Below are positions 1-7,987 of a stretch of DNA of 11,780 bases, piece after piece (within the stretch, counting starts at the first letter, position 1; every line of letters begins with the position of its first letter). The notes below the pieces were generated by a model. That model saw only the letters and a list, made by a program, of their open reading frames with translations. It had not been told where the DNA came from and ran no database searches. This DNA is from Bacteroidales bacterium (GTDB taxonomy: Bacteria; Bacteroidota; Bacteroidia; Bacteroidales; JAAUTT01): contig JAAUTT010000056.1 of the NCBI GenBank assembly GCA_012031335.1, forward strand, positions 1 through 11,780. The letters run 5' to 3'. Both the position numbers and the translations under genes were made by a program.

Positions 1-2
1 TT

Positions 3-329
3 TTACCAAAAAAAGATTCCGAAAGTGGTCACTGTCAACAATAATAAACCGGCAAGTACTGGTTTTAAGGAATTTAATAAAGAAAGAGGTATCCAGGATT
101 CCTGTTCTTTCCCTTTCTCCAGCCTGTTAAGTGTTTTGGAATAGAAATAAGGGCTAACTTCAGGATTTACGGAGTCCATAGAACTATAAACCGAAGAGAA
201 TCTGTTTAACAATACCTTGCATGCATCGCACGATTCAATGTGCGATTTCATTGAATCCAATTCCTGTTGAGATAAAGTTTTCTCAATGTAAGCCAGAATA
301 TGGTTTTTTATATGTGAACAGTTCATCAT
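3..329 (-). CDS. Zinc-finger anti-sigma factor, membrane-anchored (possibly truncated by a frameshift)
   Basis: Partner of the ECF sigma factor encoded just upstream on the same strand. The 108-residue product has a zf-HC2/ZAS-type motif, H-x3-C-x2-C (His30, Cys34, Cys37), which in this family binds zinc and helps hold the sigma factor. It ends in one hydrophobic segment (about residues 88-107) that would anchor it in the inner membrane. Two ATG codons are adjacent (329 and 326); either could start it. There is a 73-base gap after the sigma gene, so cotranscription is likely. The stop comes directly after a run of seven A (T on the coding strand) at 8-14. Adding one base there keeps the frame open (Phe-Phe-Leu-Val-Lys) to the window edge, so a periplasmic tail may have been lost to a base-calling error. 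The role assignment is good; the true C terminus is uncertain. Confidence 0.8.
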   Translation of the reverse strand: MMNCSHIKNHILAYIEKTLSQQELDSMKSHIESCDACKVLLNRFSSVYSSMDSVNPEVSPYFYSKTLNRLEKGKEQESWIPLSLLNSLKPVLAGLLLLTVTTFGIFFW

Positions 330-374
330 GTTAATTTATCTTATCTATTGACAACAAAATTTAAAAAAACTTGC

Positions 375-396
375 GATAAAAAGTACTTTTTTTATC
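375..396. other. Imperfect AT-rich dyad between sigma and anti-sigma genes
   Basis: GATAAAAA and TTTTTTTATC flank a central GTAC. The arms are A5 and T7, so the dyad is imperfect. It sits in the 73-base gap between the two genes. It could be a weak attenuator or mRNA-end hairpin that sets the sigma to anti-sigma ratio, or just AT-rich chance. Confidence 0.25.
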
Positions 397-402
397 AAAT
401 CA

Positions 403-969
403 TCAAAATTGTTTCAGAAGCTTTTTTTGCAGATTGAGTTTTCCTCTGTGTATAAGGGATTCGACAGCCGAGACAGAAGTCATCATCACATCAGCAATTT
501 CCTGATACGAGAGTTCTTCATATTTATTTAAGGTAAAAGCGATGCGCTGATTTTCGGGGAGACTGTCTATGGCTCTCCACAGGATCTGCTGCTCTTCGGT
601 TCGTTCAATTTCATGCATTGCTTCGCGGGCAGCATGATCTTCAATTTCAATAAATTCAGATTTCTCTCCGGTAATAAATTTACCAAACCGCTGCACCAAT
701 TGTTGCCATCGGTTTTTGCGCAGCAGATTTTTCGATTTGTTTAAAGAAATCCGGTATAACCATGTAGATAATTTAGCATCGCCGCGAAAACCCGAAATTG
801 ATAAAAATGCCTCAATAAATACTTCCTGGGCAATATCTTCAGCATCTTCGGCATTGTTGAGTATATGAAAGCATGCTTTAAAAACCATATTCTTATATTT
901 TTCTACAAGAAACCGGAATGCATTCTCATCTTTGCTTAGCAGACTATTTATGAGTTCGCTATCAGTCAT
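403..969 (-). CDS. ECF-type RNA polymerase sigma factor (sigma-70 family)
   Basis: A 188-residue, two-domain alternative sigma factor, a normal length for the family. Region 2 lies at about residues 17-85 and carries the conserved AEDIAQEVFIEAF core-binding helix followed by LSTWLYRI. Region 4 lies at about 128-182 with LPENQRIAF, then LSYQEIA and a V-x-S-x3-H-R-G-K recognition helix that would read the -35 element. The linker is polar and rather long (about 86-127). The ATG at 969 is the only sensible start. The gene is intact, leads the anti-sigma gene, and is divergent from a TonB-dependent receptor, an arrangement that suggests control of that receptor or autoregulation. The zf-HC2 partner, rather than a FecR-like protein, points to a stress-type or general ECF pair rather than a SusC/D-type transenvelope pair. 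Target promoters cannot be named from this sequence. Confidence 0.93.
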   Translation of the reverse strand: MTDSELINSLLSKDENAFRFLVEKYKNMVFKACFHILNNAEDAEDIAQEVFIEAFLSISGFRGDAKLSTWLYRISLNKSKNLLRKNRWQQLVQRFGKFITGEKSEFIEIEDHAAREAMHEIERTEEQQILWRAIDSLPENQRIAFTLNKYEELSYQEIADVMMTSVSAVESLIHRGKLNLQKKLLKQF

Positions 970-1051
970 AGGCGATGAACAAATTTCTTCAGGATAAAGC
1001 TAAGTAAATACTAATAAAGCTCTGGAAAAGAATACCATTACCCCACATACA

Positions 1052-1157
1052 TAAGAATTAAAATAAAACATCAAAGCTAACTCATAAGTTACATAATTTC
1101 TTAACTTAATTTACATGTGGTAAGAATTTGAGCATTTACTTTAAATAAGAATTCTTA
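1052..1157. promoter_or_regulatory. Divergent spacer with three TAAGAATT copies and a 12-bp palindrome
   Basis: The 368-base spacer between the sigma gene and the first receptor (970-1337) has no credible gene. It holds TAAGAATT at 1052-1059, 1121-1128 and 1146-1153. The last copy is part of the perfect palindrome TAAGAATTCTTA (1146-1157). Such recurrence is unlikely though not impossible in AT-rich DNA. A shared operator for the divergent genes is a reasonable guess. I found no TAnnTTTG box for the receptor on the plus strand, so its promoter may be of ECF type. Confidence 0.35.
1072..1079 (-). promoter_or_regulatory. Candidate -7 promoter box for the sigma/anti-sigma operon
   Basis: On the minus strand this reads TAGCTTTG, an exact match to the Bacteroidota -7 consensus TAnnTTTG. 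It lies about 100 bases upstream of the sigma factor start. No clear TTG -33 box is seen at the expected distance, which lowers confidence. A near match, TAGCTTTA, lies closer to the gene at 995-1002. Confidence 0.4.
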
Positions 1158-1337
1158 AAAATTGTTAAATAATCCTGCCAAAAATGTGAGGGACTTGCCT
1201 GAATGAGCTTATTTCGGGGAATCTTCTCCCATTTAATTTAATTAATTTAAAAAATATTTCAGTTACGACCGCAAGTTTTTATGAATGTCATTGTCCAACC
1301 TGAACAAATGAAAACGTAAATCATAATAAAGTTATAT

Positions 1338-3813
1338 ATGAAGAAAATTTCGCTGTTAGTTCTATTTAGTTTATTGTTGAGTTCCATAGCAATAAGTCAG
1401 AGTCCCTCACCCTCCTCCCGACAGGGAGCCCCCAATATGCCTGCAGATGGTAAAGTTTCAGGTAAAATAATTGATGGTTCAACGAATCAACCAGTTGAAT
1501 ATGCAAGCATTGCCATATACCGTGAACGTGATTCCACCCTGGTTACTGGTGTTGTAACCGATGCCACCGGGAATTTTGTACTTGAAAACCTTCCTTATGG
1601 AAAATTTTACGCTACGGTTACTTTTATTGGATATAAAAAATCAAAATTAGGTGGAATACAGCTTATGCCCAATCAAAAAGTTTCAACACTTGGCACCATT
1701 AAGCTTGATCCATCCTCAACGGCATTGAATGAAGTTGTTGTAATCGGAAATGGCAATCAGGTTGAATATAAAATTGCAAAAAAAGTAGTAAACATCAGTC
1801 AAAACATAATAGCCTCAGGGGGAACGGTAGTGGATGCCTTGCAGAATACACCTTCGGTTCAGACCGATGTTGAAGGTAACCTGACATTACGAGGCAGTTC
1901 AAATTTTACTGTTCTGATAGACGGAAAACCTTCTGTAGTATCGGGAAGTGAGGCCTTACAGCAAATCCCTGCAGGTATGGTACAAATGTTGAAATTATTA
2001 CCAACCCTTCGGCTAAATACGATGCAGAAGGTAGTGCAGGTATTATCAATGTGATTATGAAAAAGCAGAAGGTGAAAGGTTTTAACGGAAGTATATCCCT
2101 CTCGGCCGGAACTAACCGGAAGTTTAATGAAAATATCAACCTGAATTACAAATATAATGACTGGAACTTTTCACTCGGAGCGGATTACCAGGATATGGGC
2201 TTTAAAATGAACCATGAAAGTGAAAGGAAATATTTCAGCGAAGGTGTTTTGATCAAGGACCAATGGTAAATGGTTCGGGGCAGTTCAGTCGTGGAGGACA
2301 AGGCTTCAGGGCAGGGATAGAATACAACATTACCAATAAAAGCTCCATTTCTTTAAGCGGACGTTATGGTGACAGGAAATTTAACCGCCCCATGAATGCA
2401 TTTTACAACGACTATTATCCCTTATTAGATCAAAACATATATTACAGAAGCGAAAACAGTGGCAAATCGAGTGACCAGTTTTATAATCTTAACCTCGATT
2501 ATATTTATAACATCGCCCCTAATGGTCATCAGCTTTCAGTTTCAGCATATTACTCAGGAAGTAAGGAAAATGATCCAAGCCTTACAGAACAGGATACAAC
2601 TGATTCTGCAGGAAAAGAATTAAATGATTCTACTAAATATACCCAAAGGGTTGATGAAGTCGGTGACGAAAATGAATTTCGTTTTAAAGCCGATTACACC
2701 CTCCCTATAAATGAAAAGACCAAACTTGAAGCAGGGTTTCAGGCACAAATAGAAAATACCACTGCAACACACCGCTTGTTTCAGAACAATATAGAAAATC
2801 TGGGACAATACGATGAACTTGATTTCAGCCAGAATATCAATGCAGCCTATGTAACCTTTTCGAGTGCTACAAAACTTTTCGAATACCAGGTTGGTATAAG
2901 GCTCGAGAACGAAAACAGAACAGTTACCCAGGTAAATTCAAACAATGATATAAAAATCAATCGTATAGATCCGTTTCCAACGATTCATATTTCAAAGAAA
3001 CTTCCCTGGGATATGCAGGCACAGGCAAGCTATACAAGAAGAATAAGCCGTCCCAGAAGCTGGAGTTTAAGTCCGCTCAGAAGATATATGGATCCACAGA
3101 ATATCAGAGTTGGAGATCCCGGATTGCTTCCCGAATTTACCGATGCATACGAATTAAATGTTCAGAAGAAACTTAATGAAGCTTCTTTTGTTTCTCTGGA
3201 AGGTTTTTACCGCCGCACCAATAACCTTATGCAACAGTATATCGATACTTCCGAGATAAAGAATAATATCATTATCAATACTACCAAAAACTACGGTTAT
3301 GATGAGTCACTCGGTGGAGAACTAATGTTGAATGTAGGTTTGACTAAATGGTGGACATTAAACGGATCGGGTAGTTTATATAATTATAAGCTTACCGGTG
3401 ATGATGAAAATGCAGGAACCAAATCATCCACTAACTGGAATTTAAGAGCTAACACGATGCTACGTTTCAAAACCGGTACCTCTCTCCAGTTAAACTATAT
3501 GTATAATGCCCCTACGGTAACTGCCCAGGGATCAAGAGGAGCATTTTATACTACAGGTGTGGCTGTACGTCAGGAATTACTAAAGAAAAAAGCCAGTTTA
3601 ACACTGCAATTCCGCGACTGGATTGGTGATCCAAAAATGGAAATGATTACAGATACCCCCAGTTTCTATTCGTTCAATAAAATGCAACGTGAAACTAAGG
3701 TCATTACTGTTACCTTCACCTACCGAATAAACAACTATAAAGCTCAGAACCGCCGGAGCTCAGAAGATATGAATAACGACATGGGCGGCGATATGGGCGG
3801 GGAGATGATGTAA
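1338..3813 (+). CDS. TonB-dependent outer-membrane receptor, OMP_b-brl_3-like (two apparent frameshifts)
   Basis: Energy-dependent outer-membrane uptake channel; substrate unknown. Repaired length is about 825 residues. In order: signal peptide (about 1-20), Ser/Pro linker, carboxypeptidase-regulatory-like domain (about 40-125, with [15 protein letters not shown] and the typical [13 protein letters not shown]), plug (about 130-235, with [15 protein letters not shown]), then a beta barrel rich in alternating aromatic strands. An Asp/Met/Gly-rich tail follows the last strand ([13 protein letters not shown]). The frame changes twice, each time by loss of one base. At 1984-1986 CAAATG should be CAAAATG, restoring [18 protein letters not shown], the hallmark end of the plug. 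At 2262-2263 CAATGG should be CAAATGG, restoring DQMVNGSG. With both repaired the product is full length, so a base-calling artefact is more likely than a dead gene. It is divergent from the ECF sigma gene, which may control it, and ends at a strong terminator. Confidence 0.88.
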
Positions 3814-3850
3814 TATCCAAGTCTCACCCATCAGGTCGACAGAAAATGTA

Positions 3851-3884
3851 AAGGCCTAAGCTATCAGTAGCTTAGGCCTTTTTT
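3851..3884 (+). terminator. Rho-independent terminator of the first receptor gene
   Basis: A perfect 13-bp stem (AAGGCCTAAGCTA paired with TAGCTTAGGCCTT, loop TCAG) is followed at once by four more T. It begins 38 bases after the receptor stop and separates that gene from the BlaI operon. Confidence 0.92.
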
Positions 3885-3916
3885 CATTTAAATCAAATAC
3901 TAAATATTAAAATTAT

Positions 3917-3952
3917 TACTATATTTATAGTTTATAATTAATTTTTATAGTA
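3917..3952. promoter_or_regulatory. Candidate BlaI-type operator with paired TACTATA/TATAGTA half sites
   Basis: ACTATA-TT-TATAGT (3918-3931) is a perfect 14-bp inverted repeat. A further TATAGTA at 3946-3952 mirrors TACTATA at 3917-3923, and TATAGT recurs exactly 20 bases apart (3926 and 3946), about two helical turns. BlaI/MecI repressors bind dyads built on TACA/TGTA-like half sites overlapping their own promoter. The position just upstream of, and touching, the -7 box fits repression. The exact sequence is not a known consensus, and the AT-rich setting calls for caution. Confidence 0.45.
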
Positions 3953-3958
3953 TATTTG
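3951..3958 (+). promoter_or_regulatory. -7 promoter box of the blaI/M56 operon
   Basis: TATATTTG matches the Bacteroidota TAnnTTTG -7 consensus exactly. It lies 16 bases before the repressor ATG, implying a very short leader. No TTG is seen at the -33 position. Confidence 0.55.
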
Positions 3959-3974
3959 ATTTTAAAATCTGACT

Positions 3975-4351
3975 ATGGAAGAAATTACAAAAGCGCAGGA
4001 AGAGATACTCAGGGCGTTATGGGAAGTAAAAGAAGGTGCAGTTTCGGATGTACTTAACAATCTTCCCGACCCAAAGCCGGCTTATACAACAGTGGCAACC
4101 GTTATAAAAGTACTTGAACGTAAAGGCTATGTTTCGCATAAAACCTATGGTAAAACCCATGTTTTTTTCCGAAAGTAAGCAAAAAAGAATATACAGGACA
4201 TCTGTTAAAAGATGCCATGGAAGGCCTGTTTAATAATTCCCTGAATGCAGTGTTCTCATTTTTTGTAAAGCAAAAGAAAAATGTTAGCCTTGAGGAACTG
4301 GAAGAACTTAAAAATTACCTGGAGGATGAAATAAAAAAACAAAAATCATAA
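3975..4351 (+). CDS. BlaI/MecI/CopY-family transcriptional repressor (one apparent frameshift)
   Basis: Winged-helix repressor that in this family binds its own promoter as a dimer and is removed when the partner M56 protease is activated. Repaired length is 125 residues, normal for BlaI. The N-terminal winged helix (about 5-72) shows EILRALWEVKEGAVSDVL, then YTTVATVIKVLERKGYV, the recognition helix and wing, and ends in the family motif PKVSKKEY. The helical C-terminal dimerisation part follows (LLKDAMEGLFNNSL, then a Leu/Glu/Lys-rich helix). As sequenced, the frame closes at 4178 after a seven-T run (4162-4168). One more T gives HVFFPKVSKKEY and continues to the TAA at 4349-4351. The next gene starts 3 bases later, so the two are translationally linked. 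A dyad-bearing promoter lies directly upstream, consistent with autorepression. Confidence 0.9.
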
Positions 4352-4354
4352 GCC

Positions 4355-5940
4355 ATGGAACCATACTATGTGTATCTTCTTAAATCGTCAGCTTGCTGGT
4401 AGTGCTTTATACAGCGTTTCACCTCCTGTTCCGGAAGGATACAAACTTTAAATTACAGCGGATTTTTCTGCTTATCTCGATAGGGTTATCCATTGTTCTG
4501 CCCTTTAACCAATATTCCATCAGAACTGTTCATGACAAAAGTATGGATGTTGTTGAAACAATCGTTCCAACAGCTGATCCATCCATAACGTATCAAAACC
4601 TTACTCCCGAATATGTACAAAAATCCCACGCCGAAAGGGATACAATTGGTGCCATCAATTACAAAACGGTATTCGCATGGATTTACTTTACGATTTTAAC
4701 CCTTTTGGCACTCAGGCTCCTGACAGGAATATTTAAACTTACAACTATCCTTATTCAGGCCGAAAAAACACAGATAAAAGGAAGGACAGTATATCTGACC
4801 CGAAAAATTAACGGTTCTGCTAATATTATGGGGTTTATTCTGATCAACCCGGACCTGTTAAAACATCCCGATTTATCTCAAATACTTTTACACGAAAATA
4901 TTCATGCCTCTCAATATCATTCAATCGACATTTTATTGGTGGAACTGCTTGCGGCCGCAATGTGGTTTAACCCGTTTGTTTGGATGATGAAAAGAACGCT
5001 GCAGCAACTGCATGAATACCTGGCTGATGACGGAGTCGTAAATTCAGGCATAAACCGCCTCGAATATCAGAAACTGCTTGTCAACCATATTGCCGAAGAC
5101 AGTTTGGTTCTTTCTTCGGGTTTTAAAAGTTCCATTAAAAAACGAATTATTATGATTACAAAACACAAAAACACCCATGGTATGCGAAAGAAATTACTTG
5201 CCATATTGCCAGTTGCAGCAGGAATTATGATTGCAATCTCGTGTATGAACCCGCCAAAGGCAGATAATCAGGTTAAAACGCAGGCAGATACAGCAGAAGT
5301 CAAAGTAGTTGACCAAGCAGTAGATACTCCCTTTAGAAAAGACCTGGTTACAAATTCAGAATATGTACATGCCGCCATTGGATTAACCAAAATGAATGTT
5401 TTGTACCTTGGGGTGGATAACCCTGTAGAAATAGCTGTATCCGAGGTATCCGCCAATAATGTAAGGCCATCCATAACAAATGGTTTGTTAATTAATACCG
5501 GTAATGGTTATATTATCCGGCCACGGACACTTGGAAATGCAATAGTTGTAGTGGAAGCATTTATCAATGATAGGTGGAAAAAAGTTAGTACAATGACATT
5601 TCGGGTAAAAAAGGTTCCCGATCCTATAGCTACGGTAGCAGGTCAAAAAGGAGGAAGTATCTCTTTTGAAAAACTCTTAAAAGCAGAGAAAGTAGATGTA
5701 ATGATGGAGAACTTTGATTTCGATTTAAGCTTCAAAACCATTAAATTCTCTTTGTCATCTTACAACCTTGATGGTTTTTTAAATTTCGAATATTCAGAAT
5801 CTGATAAAATAACTTCTTCACAATTAAATATGCTTAAAAAATTAAGAAAAGGTCAAAAAGTCTATTTTGACGATATTGTGGCAATAGGGCCTGATGGAGA
5901 AAAGCGTAAATTGTCGCCTATAGTATTCAAAATCGAATAA
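4355..5940 (+). CDS. BlaR1-like M56 membrane metallopeptidase fused to a GldM C-terminal region (one apparent frameshift)
   Basis: Predicted signal-transducing zinc protease of the inner membrane, cognate to BlaI. Repaired length is 528 residues, from the ATG at 4355. Hydrophobic segments lie at about 2-22, 32-51 and 106-127. The cytoplasm-facing M56 core has the zinc motif HENIH (180-184) and downstream HEYLADD with the likely third ligand Glu221. A last membrane segment (about 281-297, ending AISCM) exports the remainder. Residues about 333-528 are not a penicillin-binding or TonB domain. They match the GldM C-terminal region (PF12080 type): TKMNVLYLGVDNPVEIAV, FRVKKVPDPIATVAGQKGG, LENFDFDL-like MENFDFDLSFK, KKLRKGQKVYFDDI and a final GPDGEKRKLSPIVFKI. 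GldM is the inner-membrane motor subunit of gliding and type IX secretion. The frame breaks at TT 4393-4394; GCTTTG instead of GCTTG gives the typical helix KSSALLVVLY. This gene converges on the response regulator gene. The domain calls are by recognition, not by search. Confidence 0.88.
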
Positions 5941-5948
5941 CTAATCAT

Positions 5949-5980
5949 AAAAAAAGCCGGGTGTTTTAACACATCCGGCT
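5949..5980 (-). terminator. Terminator of the kinase/response-regulator operon, between convergent genes
   Basis: A 10-bp stem with one G-T wobble (AGCCGGGTGT with ACATCCGGCT, loop TTTAAC) is followed on the minus strand by seven T (5949-5955 are A on plus). It lies about 83 bases past the response regulator stop. On the plus strand the hairpin lacks an adjacent T run, so it is weaker for the M56 gene. Confidence 0.8.
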
Positions 5981-6062
5981 GCCCTTTTGGAAGGGTATAT
6001 TTTGATTGACTATCTGACGATTTAAATATTTCAATAATCATGCCATAAATCCTGACAAAAAG

Positions 6063-6836
6063 CTAACTTTTATCACCCTCGAGCCAATTTTTGAAATCAC
6101 TCACTTTTTCGCGGCTAACAATCATATCCTCATATTCTTTCTCGCCAACTTTAATTTTCAACCTGCTTCCGGAGTAGGAGATAATGTCTTTGATCGCCTT
6201 GAGACTGATTAAAAATTTACGGTTAATGCGGAAGAATATCTTCGGATCAGTTAATTCCTCGAGTTGGTCGAGCGAATACTCCAGACCATAGCTTTTACCA
6301 GCGATGGTTGTCAGGAAAGTTTCCTTTTCCATAGCGTGAAAAAAAGCCACATCTTCGATACCAATATGCCGCAAATGTTCCCCAACTTTAATTACAAACC
6401 TTGCTTTAAAGGGATTTGAGAACATCTTCAGGATTTTCTGCATTGTGGAATCATCGAGTGTCACCCGATCTTCGGGTTTTTGAAACAACCGGAAGTACTT
6501 GTCAATTGATTCTTTTAAATCGTTTATATCAATAGGTTTTAATAGATAATCAACACTGTTTACCTTAAATGCCCGTATGGCATATTCGTTATATGCGGTG
6601 GTAAAGATAACCGGAGCCTCAACTTTACAAAGCTCGAAAATCTTAAAACTTAACCCGTCGGCCAGCTGAATGTCCATAAAAATAAGATCGGGAGCAGTGT
6701 GAGACTGTAACCAGCGAACAGCCGATTTAACTGAATCGGCTTTACCGACCAGGATTGCTTCGGGAACCAATTCATTTACAAGCGTTATCAACCTTTCGGC
6801 TGCCAGTTGTTCATCTTCTATTACTAAATACTTCAC
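6063..6836 (-). CDS. LytTR-family response regulator (LytR/AlgR type)
   Basis: DNA-binding output of the two-component system with the kinase gene directly upstream. The 257-residue product has an N-terminal receiver domain (about 1-120): acidic pair Glu7-Asp8, phosphoacceptor Asp55 in LIFMDIQL, Thr79/Thr80 in VIFTTAY and Lys100 in YLLKPI. A LytTR DNA-binding domain follows (about 145-253), with FFRINRKFLISL and VSREKVSDFKNWL near the end. It starts with GTG at 6836, only 3 bases after the kinase TGA, so translational coupling is likely. LytTR regulators typically bind paired direct repeats spaced by two helical turns. Such a pair stands before the nearby receptor operon (10886-10914), the most likely target here. 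The gene is intact. Confidence 0.95.
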   Translation of the reverse strand: MKYLVIEDEQLAAERLITLVNELVPEAILVGKADSVKSAVRWLQSHTAPDLIFMDIQLADGLSFKIFELCKVEAPVIFTTAYNEYAIRAFKVNSVDYLLKPIDINDLKESIDKYFRLFQKPEDRVTLDDSTMQKILKMFSNPFKARFVIKVGEHLRHIGIEDVAFFHAMEKETFLTTIAGKSYGLEYSLDQLEELTDPKIFFRINRKFLISLKAIKDIISYSGSRLKIKVGEKEYEDMIVSREKVSDFKNWLEGDKS

Positions 6837-6839
6837 AAG

Positions 6840-7868
6840 TCAAACTTTAAGTTTGGGGATCTTTATATTGAATTTACTCATATCCGACTCTATAATAATT
6901 TCCTTATCAGTAAAGAATTTATAACGAACCTTCAGGTTTTGCAGCCCGATTCCCTTTGAAGGCGTTTCGAGCATTTTAGGCTGAACCGGATTGGACACTA
7001 TCAGATATTCCTCATTGTCTGTAATTTCAACTTTGAGCGGAAACTCCTGCGATATCTCATTGTGTTTAATGGCATTTTCAACAAGCATCTGAATACTAAC
7101 CGGAAGAACATAAAAATTCATATCCTTCAGGTTTATATCTACGTTCAAATTATTCCAAACCTCATTTTCTGAAGAAAATATAGGCTTCAGTAAATTTCAG
7201 CTCAGACCTGGCATCCATCAATTCCTTGCTGCTTTGATCGAGCATATATCGAAACATATCCGACAATTGCTTTACAAAAGTTATAGCTTTTTTAGGATCA
7301 GCTTCAATCAGCGATGTAAGCGTATTCAGGCTGTTAAAAAGAAAATGGGGATCCACCTGATTTCTCAAAGCCTGGAGCTGAAGTGAAATGCTTTCTTTTT
7401 TAACCGTTCTTCATTTAAGGCAGCTTTTTGCCACGATTGGAAAAAGGCTACAGAATGGAAAATGAGCATAACGATAACAGTACATCCATAAAAAATCAGA
7501 AATGAAAGACGGTTATATTGATAAAAATTTGTTAAGTCGCGATTATGATGCACAAAAAACCAGAGTGACATATAAATTATCACCATCACAACAGTACTAT
7601 ACAGCAGGGAAAAAACAACACGAAGCACAAGCTTTCGAATAGGATTTTCGAGCCAGGAATACCTTTTATCAACCTGAACCGAAAACCATTCGTTTCCTGA
7701 CCAAAGCGCCATGCCAATGATACTTGAATAAAGCAGGTAATTTTTCCAGTGAAGGAAGACATCAGAACCATCAATAAAATAACCGATAAAAAAACCGATT
7801 ATATTAACGTACATCAATCTTTTAAGAAGTCCAGCGATAAATTTATAAATCCGGTTATCCTTATTCAT
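6840..7868 (-). CDS. LytS-type sensor histidine kinase, His_kinase family (three apparent frameshifts)
   Basis: Inner-membrane sensor that phosphorylates the LytTR regulator encoded 3 bases downstream. Repaired length is about 343 residues, normal for this short LytS-like class. Four membrane segments fill the first 150 residues with little periplasmic sequence. The His_kinase domain has LRNQVDPHFLFNSLNTL, with phosphoacceptor His about 175 (codon 7345-7347), then the ATP-binding part with MLVENAIKHN and KGIGLQNLKVRY. As sequenced there are three one-base losses: T6 at 7396-7401 (repair gives ERLKKESISLQLQALRNQ), A4 at 7175-7178 (gives AYIFLQKMRFG) and TT at 7153-7154 (gives FGNNLNVDI). ATG 7868 is preferred over the in-frame TTG at 7880. 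GGAG lies only 2 bases before that ATG, closer than usual. No separate input domain is present, so the stimulus may be membrane- or partner-derived. Confidence 0.9.
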
Positions 7869-7902
7869 TACTCCATTCAATTATTTAACTCAAAAAGATC
7901 TC

Positions 7903-7918
7903 TTTTTCAGCTGAAAAA
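7903..7918. promoter_or_regulatory. Perfect 16-bp palindrome upstream of the kinase gene
   Basis: TTTTTCAGCTGAAAAA is perfectly self-complementary and lies 35 bases before the kinase ATG. On the minus strand a weak -7-like TCTTTTTG is at 7892-7899. It may be an operator, or its T run may serve the terminator hairpin at 7926-7968. Confidence 0.35.
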
Positions 7919-7968
7919 ACTGACATTCCGGCAGTGCTGAAGCTGTTGCTCTATTGAAACTGCCGGAA
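7914..7968 (-). terminator. Possible terminator of the receptor/TPR operon
   Basis: The arms TTCCGGCAGT (7926-7935) and ACTGCCGGAA (7959-7968) form a perfect 10-bp stem with a 23-base loop, 20 bases after the TPR gene stop. On the minus strand six T follow after a 6-base gap. The long loop and the gap make termination inefficient, so some read-through into the kinase gene is possible. Confidence 0.5.
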
Positions 7969-7987
7969 ATGTTTACCTGATTTATAT

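Noticed and set aside
1906..2139. Minus-strand open frame across the first receptor gene
   Set aside because: It is antisense to a conserved plug/barrel segment and has no recognisable domain.
1984..2269. Programmed ribosomal frameshifting in the first receptor gene
   Set aside because: No slippery heptamer followed by a structure is seen, and the same kind of one-base loss occurs in five unrelated genes.
1338..3813. First receptor as a true pseudogene
   Set aside because: Outside the two one-base losses the reading frame is open and motif-rich with no nonsense codons, and all other breaks in the window share the same signature.
4355..5940. Classical beta-lactam sensor BlaR1/MecR1
   Set aside because: The C-terminal part lacks the penicillin-binding SxxK/KTG motifs and instead matches the GldM end region.
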